The notes: generated from the sequence alone by a model not told the origin. A DNA stretch of 64,000 bases from DAOTXS01 sp034433515 (GCA_034433515.1 DAOUAL010000102.1:62001-126000); one strand, 5' to 3'; positions 33,088 through 41,550 are shown, counted from the first letter of the stretch. Numbers and translations: made by a program.

Positions 33088-34194
33088 TTAGAATAACCCG
33101 TATTGTTTCAGCGCAGGCAGTGCATAAGTTACAAACAAACTTGCCAAGAGGATGTTGATGAGGGCAATCGGCACAAGCACCTTCCACGCAAACTTCATCA
33201 AATGATCTACCCGCACGCGGGGCCATGTCATTCGAATCCACATTCCCAACAAAACGAGTGCATAGACCTTGATGATGAACCATACATAGCCGGGGAGCCA
33301 AGGTCCCTGCCAGCCCCCCAGGAAGAGGGTTACGGCGACACTGCAAACGAGGAAAAAGTTGAAATACTCGCCAACGTAGAACAAGCCCCATTTCAAACCG
33401 CTGTACTCGGTATGATGCCCCGCCACAATTTCCGATTCGCCTTCCGGAATATCGAACGGGGTGCGATTGACTTCGGCGAGCGCGCTGATGTAATAAACGA
33501 TAAACGCAATCGGTCCGACCGGGAACGCAAAAATGTACCAGCCCAAACCACTCCAGCCGCTTTGTGCTGCCACAATATCATTCATCGAAAGTGAACCCGC
33601 CATCAAGGCGATGACAACAATGGTGAGTACTTGGGGCACTTCGTACGAAACCATTTGCGCCACCGCGCGCATTCCACCCAGCAACGAAAACTTGTTGTTC
33701 GAGCCATAGCCCGCCATAAAGAGTCCAATCGTCCCAATCGAGCCAATCGCCACGACCCAGAGCAAGCCGATGTTCAAATCTACGGGCGACATGCCTTTGC
33801 CCCACGGAATCACCGCGAAAGCCAGGACGGCGGGTGCGGCGGTGACCATCGGCGCGAGGGTGTGTACCAGGCGATCGGCATTTGCCGGGATGATGTCTTC
33901 TTTGATCAGCATCTTGATCGTATCGGCGATGGGTTGCAACAAGCCCCAGGGTCCCACGCGGTTGGGGCCCACGCGATCTTGCACCCGCGCGGCAATCTTG
34001 CGCTCGAACCAAATCATCGCCAGCACCATCAATACGAGCCACAACAAGAGCACGACGACGACAATCAAGCCCATAATGCCGGCGACCAGCGCGCTTTCGA
34101 CATCGGCACGGAGATTCCAGCCCGCCAAGAGTGCATGCAATACACCAGCGAGCCAGTCGTACAGATTAGGAAAAAGATTGTTTAGAATGTCCAT
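33088..34194 (-). CDS. nuoH: NADH-quinone oxidoreductase subunit H
   Basis: 368 residues with eight or nine membrane helices; forms the quinone chamber and joins membrane and peripheral arms. Clear motifs: ERKIAARVQDRVGPNRVGPW, GLLQPIADTIKMLIKEDIIP, the Glu-rich loop ALAEVNRTPFDIPEGESEIV and GHHTEYSGLKWGLFYVGEY. It directly follows nuoA with only 60 bases between them; nuoB, C and D, usually found here, are missing. Confidence 0.96.
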   Translation of the reverse strand: MDILNNLFPNLYDWLAGVLHALLAGWNLRADVESALVAGIMGLIVVVVLLLWLVLMVLAMIWFERKIAARVQDRVGPNRVGPWGLLQPIADTIKMLIKEDIIPANADRLVHTLAPMVTAAPAVLAFAVIPWGKGMSPVDLNIGLLWVVAIGSIGTIGLFMAGYGSNNKFSLLGGMRAVAQMVSYEVPQVLTIVVIALMAGSLSMNDIVAAQSGWSGLGWYIFAFPVGPIAFIVYYISALAEVNRTPFDIPEGESEIVAGHHTEYSGLKWGLFYVGEYFNFFLVCSVAVTLFLGGWQGPWLPGYVWFIIKVYALVLLGMWIRMTWPRVRVDHLMKFAWKVLVPIALINILLASLFVTYALPALKQYGLF

Positions 34195-34254
34195 ATCCAG
34201 TCCCAGGTTTCAGGTAAGGTACAGGTCGTCAAAACAGATGACCTGCCATCAAGG

Positions 34255-34629
34255 TTACACCCATTCCAGCAATCGCTTGCGCCAGGCGTACGCCAGTGCG
34301 ACGACGAGGATGCCCAAAAAGATTGCCATCTCGACGAGCGCAAAGAGCCCGAGCGCATTGTAGGCGACAGCCCAGGGGTAGAGGAAAATAACTTCGACGT
34401 CGAACACGACAAAGATGAGCGCAAAGATATAGTACTGGACGCGGAATTGAACCCAGACATGTTGCGCTTCTTCGGGGAAATCTTCAAACTCGAGACCACA
34501 TTCATACGTGGTGAGTTTGGATTTGTTGGGCTTTTTGGGGCGAACCAACCAAGAGACAAATAGACCAATGGGAGGAAAAAGGGCGGCGACAATTGCAAAG
34601 AGGGCAACCATGCCATATTGATCAAGCAC
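34255..34629 (-). CDS. nuoA: NADH-quinone oxidoreductase subunit A
   Basis: 124 residues with three membrane helices. The family core TTYECGLEFEDFPEEAQHVW (with the conserved YECG) and RVQYYIFALIFVVFDVEVIF followed by LYPWA are present. GTG 34629 is chosen as start: AAGGAG lies 8 bases before it and it gives the normal N terminus; the frame is open further upstream without similarity. First gene of the operon. Confidence 0.93.
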   Translation of the reverse strand: MLDQYGMVALFAIVAALFPPIGLFVSWLVRPKKPNKSKLTTYECGLEFEDFPEEAQHVWVQFRVQYYIFALIFVVFDVEVIFLYPWAVAYNALGLFALVEMAIFLGILVVALAYAWRKRLLEWV

Positions 34630-34740
34630 GTTGGCTACTCCTTTGTAGAAAGATTGAGCTTGAACACGATTTATTATATCATACCCATCGTGTTTTGACA
34701 AAAATTCCTATCTTGATCATTATACACAAGGTCGCCTGAT

Positions 34741-34771
34741 TTGCCAATTAAAAGAGAACGTGTGCTATAAT
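34741..34771 (+). promoter_or_regulatory. Promoter of the FemAB-type gene
   Basis: TATAAT at 34766-34771 with TTGCCA at 34741-34746 (19-base spacer). The -10 box overlaps the first in-frame ATG (34770), and the expected transcription start coincides with GTG 34779, which suggests a leaderless transcript. Confidence 0.45.
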
Positions 34772-34778
34772 GTCTTGC

Positions 34779-35786
34779 GTGGCTGTGCAATATCATCTCG
34801 TCGAAAATCCGGCTGCACACGCATGGGACGATTTTGTGGCGTCGCGCAGCGGACATATTTTGCAATCCAGCGCGTGGGGTGAACTGAAATCGAAATTTGG
34901 GTGGAGTGTGCATCGCTTGGCACTGGCTGGCGCGGAGGAAATGATTGCCGGGGCACAAATTTTATTTCGACGTTTGCCGCTCGGTTTGTGTTTTGCGTAC
35001 ATCCCGCGCGGTCCCGTCGCCGATTTCAACGAGGCTCATACAGTTGAGTTTTTATTCAACACGATCTTTGCCGTTGCCAAGTCGCATAACGCCTTTGCGC
35101 TCAAAATTGAACCCAATACTTGGCACTTTGAACCTTTAACTTTTAACTTGAGACCTTCAACAACCATCCAGCCCTGCACCACCCTCCATCTCGATCTCAC
35201 GCGTGACCTCGATGCGATTTTGGCGCAGATGAAACCCAAATGGCGTTACAACATTCGTTTGGCGGAACGCAAAGGCATTACTGTACGCGCCGGCAGTGTG
35301 GATGATTTGCCAACCTTTTATCGTTTGATGCAGATCACTAGCATGCGCGACAAGTTTGCGATTCATTCCGCCGATTATTATCGCACCGCATTCGAACTTT
35401 TTACCGCCCGCGATTACGCGCGCTTGTTCGTTGCCGAGTACGCCGGCGAACCGCTTGCGATGATTTTCGTAACCGCGTTCGGCGGTGAAGCGATCTATCT
35501 GTATGGCGCGTCGTCCAACGCGCACCGTGAGCGAATGCCGAATCACGCGTTGCATTGGGCAGCGATTCAATGGGCAAAGGCGCGTGGGTGTACGCGGTAC
35601 GATTTGTGGGGCTTGGGCGCGACGACTGAAGCGGATGAACAAACGGCGCACGGTTTATATCAATTCAAGCAAGGATTCGGCGGCAAATTGGTGCAGTACG
35701 CCGGCGGCTATGATGCGGTGTTCTCGCGCTGGAAGTATGCGCTGTACGAACTGGCGGTGAAGGTCAGGCGAGGTAGATTGGGATGA
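34779..35786 (+). CDS. FemAB/FemX-type peptidyltransferase (GNAT-like aminoacyl transferase)
   Basis: 335 residues from GTG 34779 (338 from ATG 34770). Typical FemAB sequence: FVASRSGHILQSSAWGELKS at the N terminus, CFAYIPRGPVAD, KPKWRYNIRLAERKGITVRA, FYRLMQITSMRDKFAIHSAD and HWAAIQWAKARGCTRYDLWG near the end. These enzymes have two GNAT folds and add amino acids from aminoacyl-tRNA to peptidoglycan precursors, or act on similar acceptors. It is a single gene between the nuo operon and the toxin-antitoxin pair. A low-complexity segment (FEPLTFNLRPSTTIQP, from TTTAACTTTTAACTT-like DNA) interrupts the middle and looks like a small insertion. No Shine-Dalgarno is seen. Confidence 0.85.
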   Translation: MAVQYHLVENPAAHAWDDFVASRSGHILQSSAWGELKSKFGWSVHRLALAGAEEMIAGAQILFRRLPLGLCFAYIPRGPVADFNEAHTVEFLFNTIFAVAKSHNAFALKIEPNTWHFEPLTFNLRPSTTIQPCTTLHLDLTRDLDAILAQMKPKWRYNIRLAERKGITVRAGSVDDLPTFYRLMQITSMRDKFAIHSADYYRTAFELFTARDYARLFVAEYAGEPLAMIFVTAFGGEAIYLYGASSNAHRERMPNHALHWAAIQWAKARGCTRYDLWGLGATTEADEQTAHGLYQFKQGFGGKLVQYAGGYDAVFSRWKYALYELAVKVRRGRLG

Positions 35787-35886
35787 AAACACCATCGAAT
35801 AAATTCGACGGCTAGAAAAATGAAAGCCGACTTGATGTCGGCTTGGATCCCTCAGATATGCGCTTGAGCGATTGGCGCCGTGGCAG

Positions 35887-36366
35887 TCATCTCTTGCCGT
35901 GCTTTGCAGTTTTCCATTCTCTCAGCAACCTTGGCAAGTCGGTTGGAAATGATACTAGCCCGATTTGTTCGGCGGCTTGCCACAAAGACACATCAAACGT
36001 TGCTAATGTGACAGACTCGCCCATTGTTTCTTGCCACAGCGATGCGGCTGCCAAATGAATGGCGTCATAGCCGCGCAGATGGTGTTTCCACGCCAGAAGG
36101 TCTGCGCGAGATACAACGGTCTCGGTGATTGGTGTGCGGACAAGATCGTTCCAAGCGCGCCGGAACATTTGTAAACTAGACAGTCCCTCCGTGCGTCGCA
36201 ATGCTCCCATTCGTACCGCTTTGCCAAGCGCAGCGGCTACTTCAGCACGGCTAATCAAGGATGTGCCGACAAGATTGGCGCTTGTGACAGCGGCTTTTGT
36301 CTCGATCGAGCCGTATTCGGTCACATAGAGTTTGACTAATGCGCTTGCGTCAAGATAGAGGATCAT
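35887..36366 (-). CDS. VapC-type PIN-domain toxin
   Basis: 159 residues. PIN nuclease fold with acidic residues in MILYLDASALVKLYVTE (Asp6), ISRAEVAAALG (Glu) and RGYDAIHLAAASLW (Asp), plus VTLATFDVSLWQAA (Asp). VapC toxins cut tRNA or rRNA. Its ATG overlaps the antitoxin stop by four bases (ATGA), typical of a coupled TA pair. All active-site positions are intact, so it is probably functional. Confidence 0.9.
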   Translation of the reverse strand: MILYLDASALVKLYVTEYGSIETKAAVTSANLVGTSLISRAEVAAALGKAVRMGALRRTEGLSSLQMFRRAWNDLVRTPITETVVSRADLLAWKHHLRGYDAIHLAAASLWQETMGESVTLATFDVSLWQAAEQIGLVSFPTDLPRLLREWKTAKHGKR

Positions 36367-36638
36367 TCGCGATTCTCCAGCAATATCTCAGCCACAGACT
36401 TTTTGCCGTGTGTGCGTGGCGTATGTTTTGGAGCACGAAATTTTTTTCCGCTCCACGCCATCAACCCTGAGCGCACAAGCGCGCGTGTGCGTGCCTCCAG
36501 TGGCGTCCCGATGGGTACGAGCTGAACGATCGGTTTTCCTCGTTCTGTGATAATGAGCGTGCCGCCCGACTTGACCTGCCGCACATAAGTACCTAAACGC
36601 GTTTTCAATTCGCGAATCCCCACGGTCTCTTGCACCAT
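36363..36638 (-). CDS. Phd/YefM-family antitoxin of the VapBC-type pair
   Basis: 91 residues. MVQETVGIRELKTRLGTYVR, then GGTLIITERGKPIVQLVPIG is the standard Phd/YefM DNA-binding domain; the C-terminal part (SGLMAWSGKKFRAP … SVAEILLENRE) would wrap the toxin. GGGAGG precedes ATG 36638. It usually represses its own promoter; a direct repeat lies just upstream (36651-36685). Confidence 0.9.
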   Translation of the reverse strand: MVQETVGIRELKTRLGTYVRQVKSGGTLIITERGKPIVQLVPIGTPLEARTRALVRSGLMAWSGKKFRAPKHTPRTHGKKSVAEILLENRE

Positions 36639-36650
36639 TTTTGCCTCCCT

Positions 36651-36685
36651 ACCAATGTGGCTACATTCTACCAAAAGTGGCTACA
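36651..36685. promoter_or_regulatory. Direct repeat GTGGCTACA, candidate operator of the toxin-antitoxin pair
   Basis: GTGGCTACA at 36657-36665 and 36677-36685, each preceded by ACCAA-like bases, spaced 20 bases (about two helical turns). It lies 19 bases upstream of the antitoxin start. Binding by the antitoxin is inferred from position. Confidence 0.4.
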
Positions 36686-36829
36686 ATTTGCAATAATGCT
36701 TATACGGGTGAGTATTCACCTGTGTTACGACAAACCAAGTGAAACAATCCCAAAAAACTATGAAGATTACTTCGTTGCAAAAAACGCTCCTCCCCATGAC
36801 GCGAGCGAGATGTGAATAATCACCAGTGC

Positions 36830-37816
36830 TTATACCCGTACTTTCTCTTGCGCCTCGATCATTTTATCCATCAGCGCATCCAATCTCTTGTCCACCACCT
36901 GCCGCGCCGGGTCGGCATCAAACCACGCCATAATTTCGCGCGCGCCATGCGAAAATGGAATCGTTGCCACAAAACCCGGCACCACACGTTTGATCTTGCT
37001 GTTATCGAAAATCATACTGTGTGCCTTGTCGCCCAGCAAACCATCCCCCCATGTTTTATCGTACGTCGCGATCACGTCGGAAGGGATGTGAACGATGTGC
37101 GCTTGTGTGCCCGCCGCCTGCGCGATGATTTCGTAAATCTGATTCCACGTTAGCCATTCGTCGGACGTGATGTGGAATGCATCACCGATAGCGTGGGAGT
37201 TACCCAGCAAGCCAATGAATCCTTTGGCAAAATCGCGGTGATGCGTGAGCGTCCACAACGATGTGCCATCGCCGTGCACGATCACTTTTTTACCTTGGCG
37301 CATTCGGTTCACGACGGTGTAACGCCCCGTGACCGGCAACATCGTTTGATCGTACGTGTGCGAGGGGCGCACGATGGTGGCGGGGAATTTTTTGTCGCGG
37401 TACGCTTGCATCAGCACGTGCTCACACGCAATCTTGGCACGCGAATAATCCCAGTACGGATTATCGAGCGGCGTGGATTCCGTGACCGGCAAACTGGCTG
37501 GGGGTGTTTGATAAACCGACGCTGAACTGATGAACACGTACTGCGCCGTGCGCCCGCGAAACAATTCCAGATCGGCTTGCACGTGATCGGGGGTGAATGC
37601 AATCCAATTGACCACTGCATCAAATTGATAGCCGGCTAATACGCGTTTCGTTTCCTCCATGTTGCGAATGTCGCCGCGCAAAACATGCGCGCCGTGCGGC
37701 GCTGGGCGCACCGATTCGCCACGGTTGAGCAAATACAGTTCGATGCCGCGTTCGATTGCCAATTGCGAACAAGCCGAACTGATGACGCCGGTTCCGCCGA
37801 TAAATAAAACCTTCAT
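36830..37816 (-). CDS. NAD-dependent epimerase/dehydratase (extended SDR family)
   Basis: 328 residues. Starts MKVLFIGGTGVISSACSQLA (dinucleotide-binding GGTGVIS) and has the catalytic YSRAK (Tyr-x-x-x-Lys) in YWDYSRAKIACEHVL, preceded by VFISSASVYQTPP. It resembles the CSP41/isoflavone reductase-like atypical extended SDRs more than classical sugar-nucleotide epimerases (start VLFIGGTG and WLTWNQIYEIIAQA). The substrate is unknown. ATG 37816 has AGGAGG just upstream. Single gene. Confidence 0.88.
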   Translation of the reverse strand: MKVLFIGGTGVISSACSQLAIERGIELYLLNRGESVRPAPHGAHVLRGDIRNMEETKRVLAGYQFDAVVNWIAFTPDHVQADLELFRGRTAQYVFISSASVYQTPPASLPVTESTPLDNPYWDYSRAKIACEHVLMQAYRDKKFPATIVRPSHTYDQTMLPVTGRYTVVNRMRQGKKVIVHGDGTSLWTLTHHRDFAKGFIGLLGNSHAIGDAFHITSDEWLTWNQIYEIIAQAAGTQAHIVHIPSDVIATYDKTWGDGLLGDKAHSMIFDNSKIKRVVPGFVATIPFSHGAREIMAWFDADPARQVVDKRLDALMDKMIEAQEKVRV

Positions 37817-37931
37817 ACAATCCTCCTGGTTTCTATGTTTTTGAGTTCTCGGTAGTAAAATCGCTCAAGTTCGGTCAATGAAAAACGATTCCCGAACCAT
37901 CGAGAATCGCTTTTCTGTTGGCACGCCCAAA

Positions 37932-38837
37932 CTATTTTTGGCTGATCACCACAAAACGATCCGCTGCCAAGGTCATCCTTACTTTGCCGTCGCTGACGCG
38001 CACCAGATTGTCCAGATGCGTAAAGTGTTTGGTATCGAGAAGGAGAACCTGTTCCCGTTTCTTTTCGAGCCATTTCAGAAATTTGGCCAAGTTGCCATCG
38101 GTCTCTGCCAGATAATCGGTGAGGCGGCGAAAAAGTTTGGGAAAGATGACACCGTTCGCTTCCAAATCGGCTTGGGTCTTGACTTGGACGCCGGTCAGCG
38201 TTCGATCCTCCGCCCACACGCCCCGTTTGGCTTTGCGCGCTCGGCGTGCGGCAGCGGCAAGTGGATTACGGAGTTCGGCAAACAGGGTATCGTAGAACAG
38301 CGGGTATGCATTGCCGCTCACGATGAGTTTATAGTTGACACTTTGTTTGAGTAATGCCGGGGTCAAATAAATTTCCGTGCCATCAGCCGCCGGTGGCTCG
38401 CCGGTAAACACAAACGAGACGGGGCGTCCGTTCACTTCGAGTGAGCGCGAAAGGATGAACCCAGGCGTTGCATCGTGCGGCACGGGTGGTTTGACTTTAA
38501 GGTTTTCGGGTGGAGTGTACGGGACCGGATTCAGACCCAATGCACCGGTCAGGAAATCGCGCGCGGCATCGGCAAGTCTGCGGGGTTGATGAGAGACGGC
38601 GCCGCCTTTATCGGGTTTGTAGTGCTCTTCTAGCGCATCAATCCCTTCCATTCGCAACTGCACCGAGCTGATGTTGGAGAATTGCACCGGTTTGGTCAAG
38701 ACGGTGAGGCGGTTGAGCAAGGAGGGTTTGTTCGGCTTGAAATGAATCGAGTCGCCGTCCGGCTCAAAGCCGATGGGTTTGCCGGTTTTGGTCTTGTTGA
38801 CCAAGCGAAACGTTCCTTGGATAACGAGGAAGGGCAC
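37932..38837 (-). CDS. SNase-like (thermonuclease-fold) protein, second gene of the TIR unit
   Basis: 301 residues. Segments typical of staphylococcal-nuclease domains appear in order: EPDGDSIHFKP (DGDT-like metal loop), QLRMEGIDALEEHY (the GIDAPE motif), VNYKLIVSGNAYPLFYD and ARRARKAKRGVWAEDRT (end of the nuclease helix). About 100 residues with little similarity are inserted between GIDALE and the rest, and about 90 residues follow, so the domain is expanded. SNase proteins cut DNA or RNA with calcium. GTG 38837 is 9 bases after the stop of the TIR gene, with AAGGAG in front, so the two are surely co-transcribed. No signal peptide, so it acts in the cytoplasm. Confidence 0.7.
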   Translation of the reverse strand: MPFLVIQGTFRLVNKTKTGKPIGFEPDGDSIHFKPNKPSLLNRLTVLTKPVQFSNISSVQLRMEGIDALEEHYKPDKGGAVSHQPRRLADAARDFLTGALGLNPVPYTPPENLKVKPPVPHDATPGFILSRSLEVNGRPVSFVFTGEPPAADGTEIYLTPALLKQSVNYKLIVSGNAYPLFYDTLFAELRNPLAAAARRARKAKRGVWAEDRTLTGVQVKTQADLEANGVIFPKLFRRLTDYLAETDGNLAKFLKWLEKKREQVLLLDTKHFTHLDNLVRVSDGKVRMTLAADRFVVISQK

Positions 38838-38846
38838 GTGACTCCT

Positions 38847-40478
38847 TTACGCGCTCAGCGTTTTCACCAACTCGCTCAGCGCCGTTTGATACGCGGCTTC
38901 ATTTTTCCAATTACTCATATCAATGACCACTCGATTTTTGCGTAGATCGGCTGCCCAGGGTTGGGGGGTCGTTGCCGCTGGCTTGTCCAACACAATGGGA
39001 AACAGAACGAGGACGTTTTGTTTGCGTTCGCGATCGAGCGCGGCTTCCACTTCGCTTTCGATCCAAGAACTTTCGATGGAATTCTCCGAGAGGAGGAGCA
39101 GCAACTTGTTGTAGGCGCGAATCGCATCGTCTGTACGAATGCGAAACCGCTCGCTGGTCTTCAAGTCTTCCGGCGCCAGCCAACAACGAATCCCCTGTCG
39201 CTCCAAATCGGTTTGCAAGCGTTTGGCAAATCCCTGATCCTTGTTCGAATAACTGATGGCGCAAAATTCACAGGCTTGTTCTTGCGTGGCGGACGATTTG
39301 ACAAAAGCGATAAATTTTTCTGGCACGCCACAGCCACGCAAGAAACTTTCTGGGATGATGCCTTTGGAAAGGTAAATGGTATCCAAACCGATGTGAGAGG
39401 GTCCCAAGTGGGTTACGGCGTCTAACCCTTTGACGGAGCCAAAGTCAATCCCAATGAAAACCGTTTCCCACAGGCGCGCTTGAGTCAGGTTCGCCTCGCC
39501 AAGATCCACCCCAATCAGTTTAGCCCGCGTGAGATTCGCGCTGTTCAGATTGGCGCCGCGCAAGTTCGCGCCGCTCAGATCGGCACCGCTCAAGTTGGCT
39601 TCATTGAGGATGGCGCCGGCAAGATTGGCGCCGCGCAAGTCGGCGCCGTTGAGGTCGGCGCCGGTTAGATCGGCTTCGCTCAAATCCACCCGGCTCAAGC
39701 AGGCCTTTTCTAAATTCGTGCGATTGAGATTGGCTTTTGGCATTCTTGCTAGACTGAGATCGGTTTGGCTCAAGTCGGCGCCAGCGAGTTCGGCTTCGGT
39801 GAGATCGGCGCCGCTCAGGTCCACGCCAGCGATGTTTGCCTTGCTCAAATTCGCGCGTGTCAGATTTACTCCGTCCAGATCGGCATCGCTCAAGTCCGCA
39901 CCGCTCAACATGGCGCCGGTCAAATTGGCGCCGCTCAGGTCGGCTTCGCTCAACCAAACGTTATTCAATTCGGCTTCGACCAAACTGGCTTCGATGAGGT
40001 CTGCGCCGGCGAGATTGGTTTTGTTGAGATTCGTTCCATTCAGGTTGGCTTCGCTCAAGTTGGCTCGTGTGAGCATTGCGCCGCCCAAATCCGAGTGGCT
40101 GAGATCGGCGCGAAAGAGATTGGCGCGGGTTAGATCGGCGCGGAATAGATTGGCGCCCGTGAGCCGCGCGCCGATGAGTTTCGTTTCGATGAGTTTGGCT
40201 TCGATCAAGATGGCACCCTTGATCATAATCCCGCTCAAATCCGCGCCGCTCAAATTCACGCCACTGAGATTGGCTTCGCTCAGGTCGGCTTCGATTAAAT
40301 CCGCACCACTCAAATCACCCTTGAAGAGGTTGGCTTTGGAGAGATTGGCACGAATCAGATTCAACCGACTGAGATCGGCGCGAAAGAGATCGGGTAGCGC
40401 GTCGGGATTGCGTGCGCGCCAATCATTCCAGAATCGGACGCCTTTCCGAAGCAAGGACAAGTGTTTTGCGTCTGCCAT
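38847..40478 (-). CDS. Pentapeptide-repeat protein with C-terminal TIR domain
   Basis: 543 residues from ATG 40478 (GGGGAG before it). Residues about 31-360 are around 60 tandem A(D/N)LSx pentapeptides forming a right-handed beta helix. Residues about 404-543 form a TIR domain: FCAISYSNKDQGFAKRLQTD, GIRCWLAPEDL, KLLLLLSENSIESSWIESEV, then KQNVLVLFPIVLD. The Glu expected to be catalytic in NAD-cleaving TIR enzymes is E476 in SSWIESEV (pattern W-x-x-x-E). Bacterial TIR proteins often deplete NAD or make signal nucleotides in anti-phage defence. No membrane segment. The neighbour is an SNase-like protein, which suggests a two-part effector unit (inference). Confidence 0.88.
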   Translation of the reverse strand: MADAKHLSLLRKGVRFWNDWRARNPDALPDLFRADLSRLNLIRANLSKANLFKGDLSGADLIEADLSEANLSGVNLSGADLSGIMIKGAILIEAKLIETKLIGARLTGANLFRADLTRANLFRADLSHSDLGGAMLTRANLSEANLNGTNLNKTNLAGADLIEASLVEAELNNVWLSEADLSGANLTGAMLSGADLSDADLDGVNLTRANLSKANIAGVDLSGADLTEAELAGADLSQTDLSLARMPKANLNRTNLEKACLSRVDLSEADLTGADLNGADLRGANLAGAILNEANLSGADLSGANLRGANLNSANLTRAKLIGVDLGEANLTQARLWETVFIGIDFGSVKGLDAVTHLGPSHIGLDTIYLSKGIIPESFLRGCGVPEKFIAFVKSSATQEQACEFCAISYSNKDQGFAKRLQTDLERQGIRCWLAPEDLKTSERFRIRTDDAIRAYNKLLLLLSENSIESSWIESEVEAALDRERKQNVLVLFPIVLDKPAATTPQPWAADLRKNRVVIDMSNWKNEAAYQTALSELVKTLSA

Positions 40479-40551
40479 CGGCTCCCCTTTCTGCACCCAG
40501 TATATCGTCATTCGTATAAAAGTCAACGGCTCGCCCAAGCGAGCCGTTGAT

Positions 40552-41385
40552 TCACTGCACGGGTGGGTTGGATTGTTGCAGACTCAAACGCTGCGTCCAC
40601 CAGCGAATCGTTTGCACGACGATCAATAAATAGCCGAGGTAGGTTGCCACTTCGAGCATCGAAGGTTTGGCGTTGTAACCAACGAGCGCGCGCAAGATCG
40701 AACCGAGCACCGAATCGTTCGTGAGCAACCATTCGGTGTTCCACGCGCGATCCATCAAAATGGGGAGCCAACCGATTTCTTGAAATTCGTGAACGGCGTG
40801 CGTGATCAAGCCCGCTGCAAAGACAATAAGCAAAATGCTTGTAACATCGAAAAATAATTTTACGTTGAGACGGACGGCGTACACGTACATCAACACACCG
40901 AGGATGATGGCAAGGGCGATACCCATCAATGCGCCCATCAGTGTGCCTTGGGTATCAGCGGCAAACGCATTCGCGGCGAGGAATAAGGCGGTCTCGAGTC
41001 CTTCACGGAACACGGCAAAGAAGGCGAGTCCAAACAAGCCCCACTTTTCTCCACGCGTGATGGCGGTCTGCACGTTTCGCTCGAGGGTGCTTTTGAGAAA
41101 GCGACTTTGATAACGCATCCAGAAAATCATCCACGTCAACACCGCCACCGCGAGCAACATGGTGGTTCCTTCAAAGATTTGCTCAAACGGTTCTTCCAAT
41201 TCCGCGCCAAGGGCACGCATGCCCACCGCGATGAGCGTGCTGAGCCCTGTGGCTATAATCACGCCTGCCCACACGATTGGGACGCGGTCGCGTCGTCCAA
41301 TCTGTTGCAGATAACTCAGCACAATGCCGATCATGAGGGCAGCTTCCAGTCCTTCGCGGACGGTGATGAGCAGAGCCGATAGCAT
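40552..41385 (-). CDS. FTR1-family iron permease
   Basis: 277 residues with about seven membrane helices. The two iron-binding REXXE motifs are present: REGLEA near residue 10 and REGLET near 130. FTR1/EfeU permeases carry ferric or ferrous iron across the membrane, usually with a partner oxidase or EfeO-type protein that is not in this window. ATG 41385 gives MLSALLITVREGLEAALMIG, the family start. The gene diverges from the DtxR-type repressor at 41551 with an AT-rich operator-like region between them. Confidence 0.9.
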   Translation of the reverse strand: MLSALLITVREGLEAALMIGIVLSYLQQIGRRDRVPIVWAGVIIATGLSTLIAVGMRALGAELEEPFEQIFEGTTMLLAVAVLTWMIFWMRYQSRFLKSTLERNVQTAITRGEKWGLFGLAFFAVFREGLETALFLAANAFAADTQGTLMGALMGIALAIILGVLMYVYAVRLNVKLFFDVTSILLIVFAAGLITHAVHEFQEIGWLPILMDRAWNTEWLLTNDSVLGSILRALVGYNAKPSMLEVATYLGYLLIVVQTIRWWTQRLSLQQSNPPVQ

Positions 41386-41476
41386 AGAAGCCTTTCCGCG
41401 CAACTTTACTCTTGCGCCGTTTAGAGTTATAATTTGTTTCAGCCGCATGCTTTGATAAGTATAGGCAAACTATTAA

Positions 41477-41506
41477 TGTTAGTATAATATAACAAAATAT
41501 ATTTGT
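41477..41506. promoter_or_regulatory. AT-rich palindromes between the FTR1 and DtxR genes, candidate DtxR operator
   Basis: TGTTAGTATAATATAACA at 41477-41494 has 5-base inverted ends TGTTA/TAACA, and ACAAAATATATTTGT at 41492-41506 has ends ACAAA/TTTGT. They overlap and lie in the shared promoter region of the divergent genes. TAGTATAAT-like boxes are included. Binding by the repressor is inferred. Confidence 0.4.
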
Positions 41507-41550
41507 CAACTCAAAGCATATTAATCAATCGTTAAATGCGAGGAGGCATG

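Noticed and set aside
38847..40478. Short regular DNA repeats that could suggest a CRISPR array or satellite
   Set aside because: They are the 15-base units coding pentapeptides in one intact reading frame; there are no identical repeats with unique spacers.
39529..40629. Long plus-strand open frame opposite the pentapeptide-repeat gene
   Set aside because: It is the mirror of the regular pentapeptide codons; the residues are a monotonous Ala/Ser/Arg/Leu repeat with no start signal and no family.
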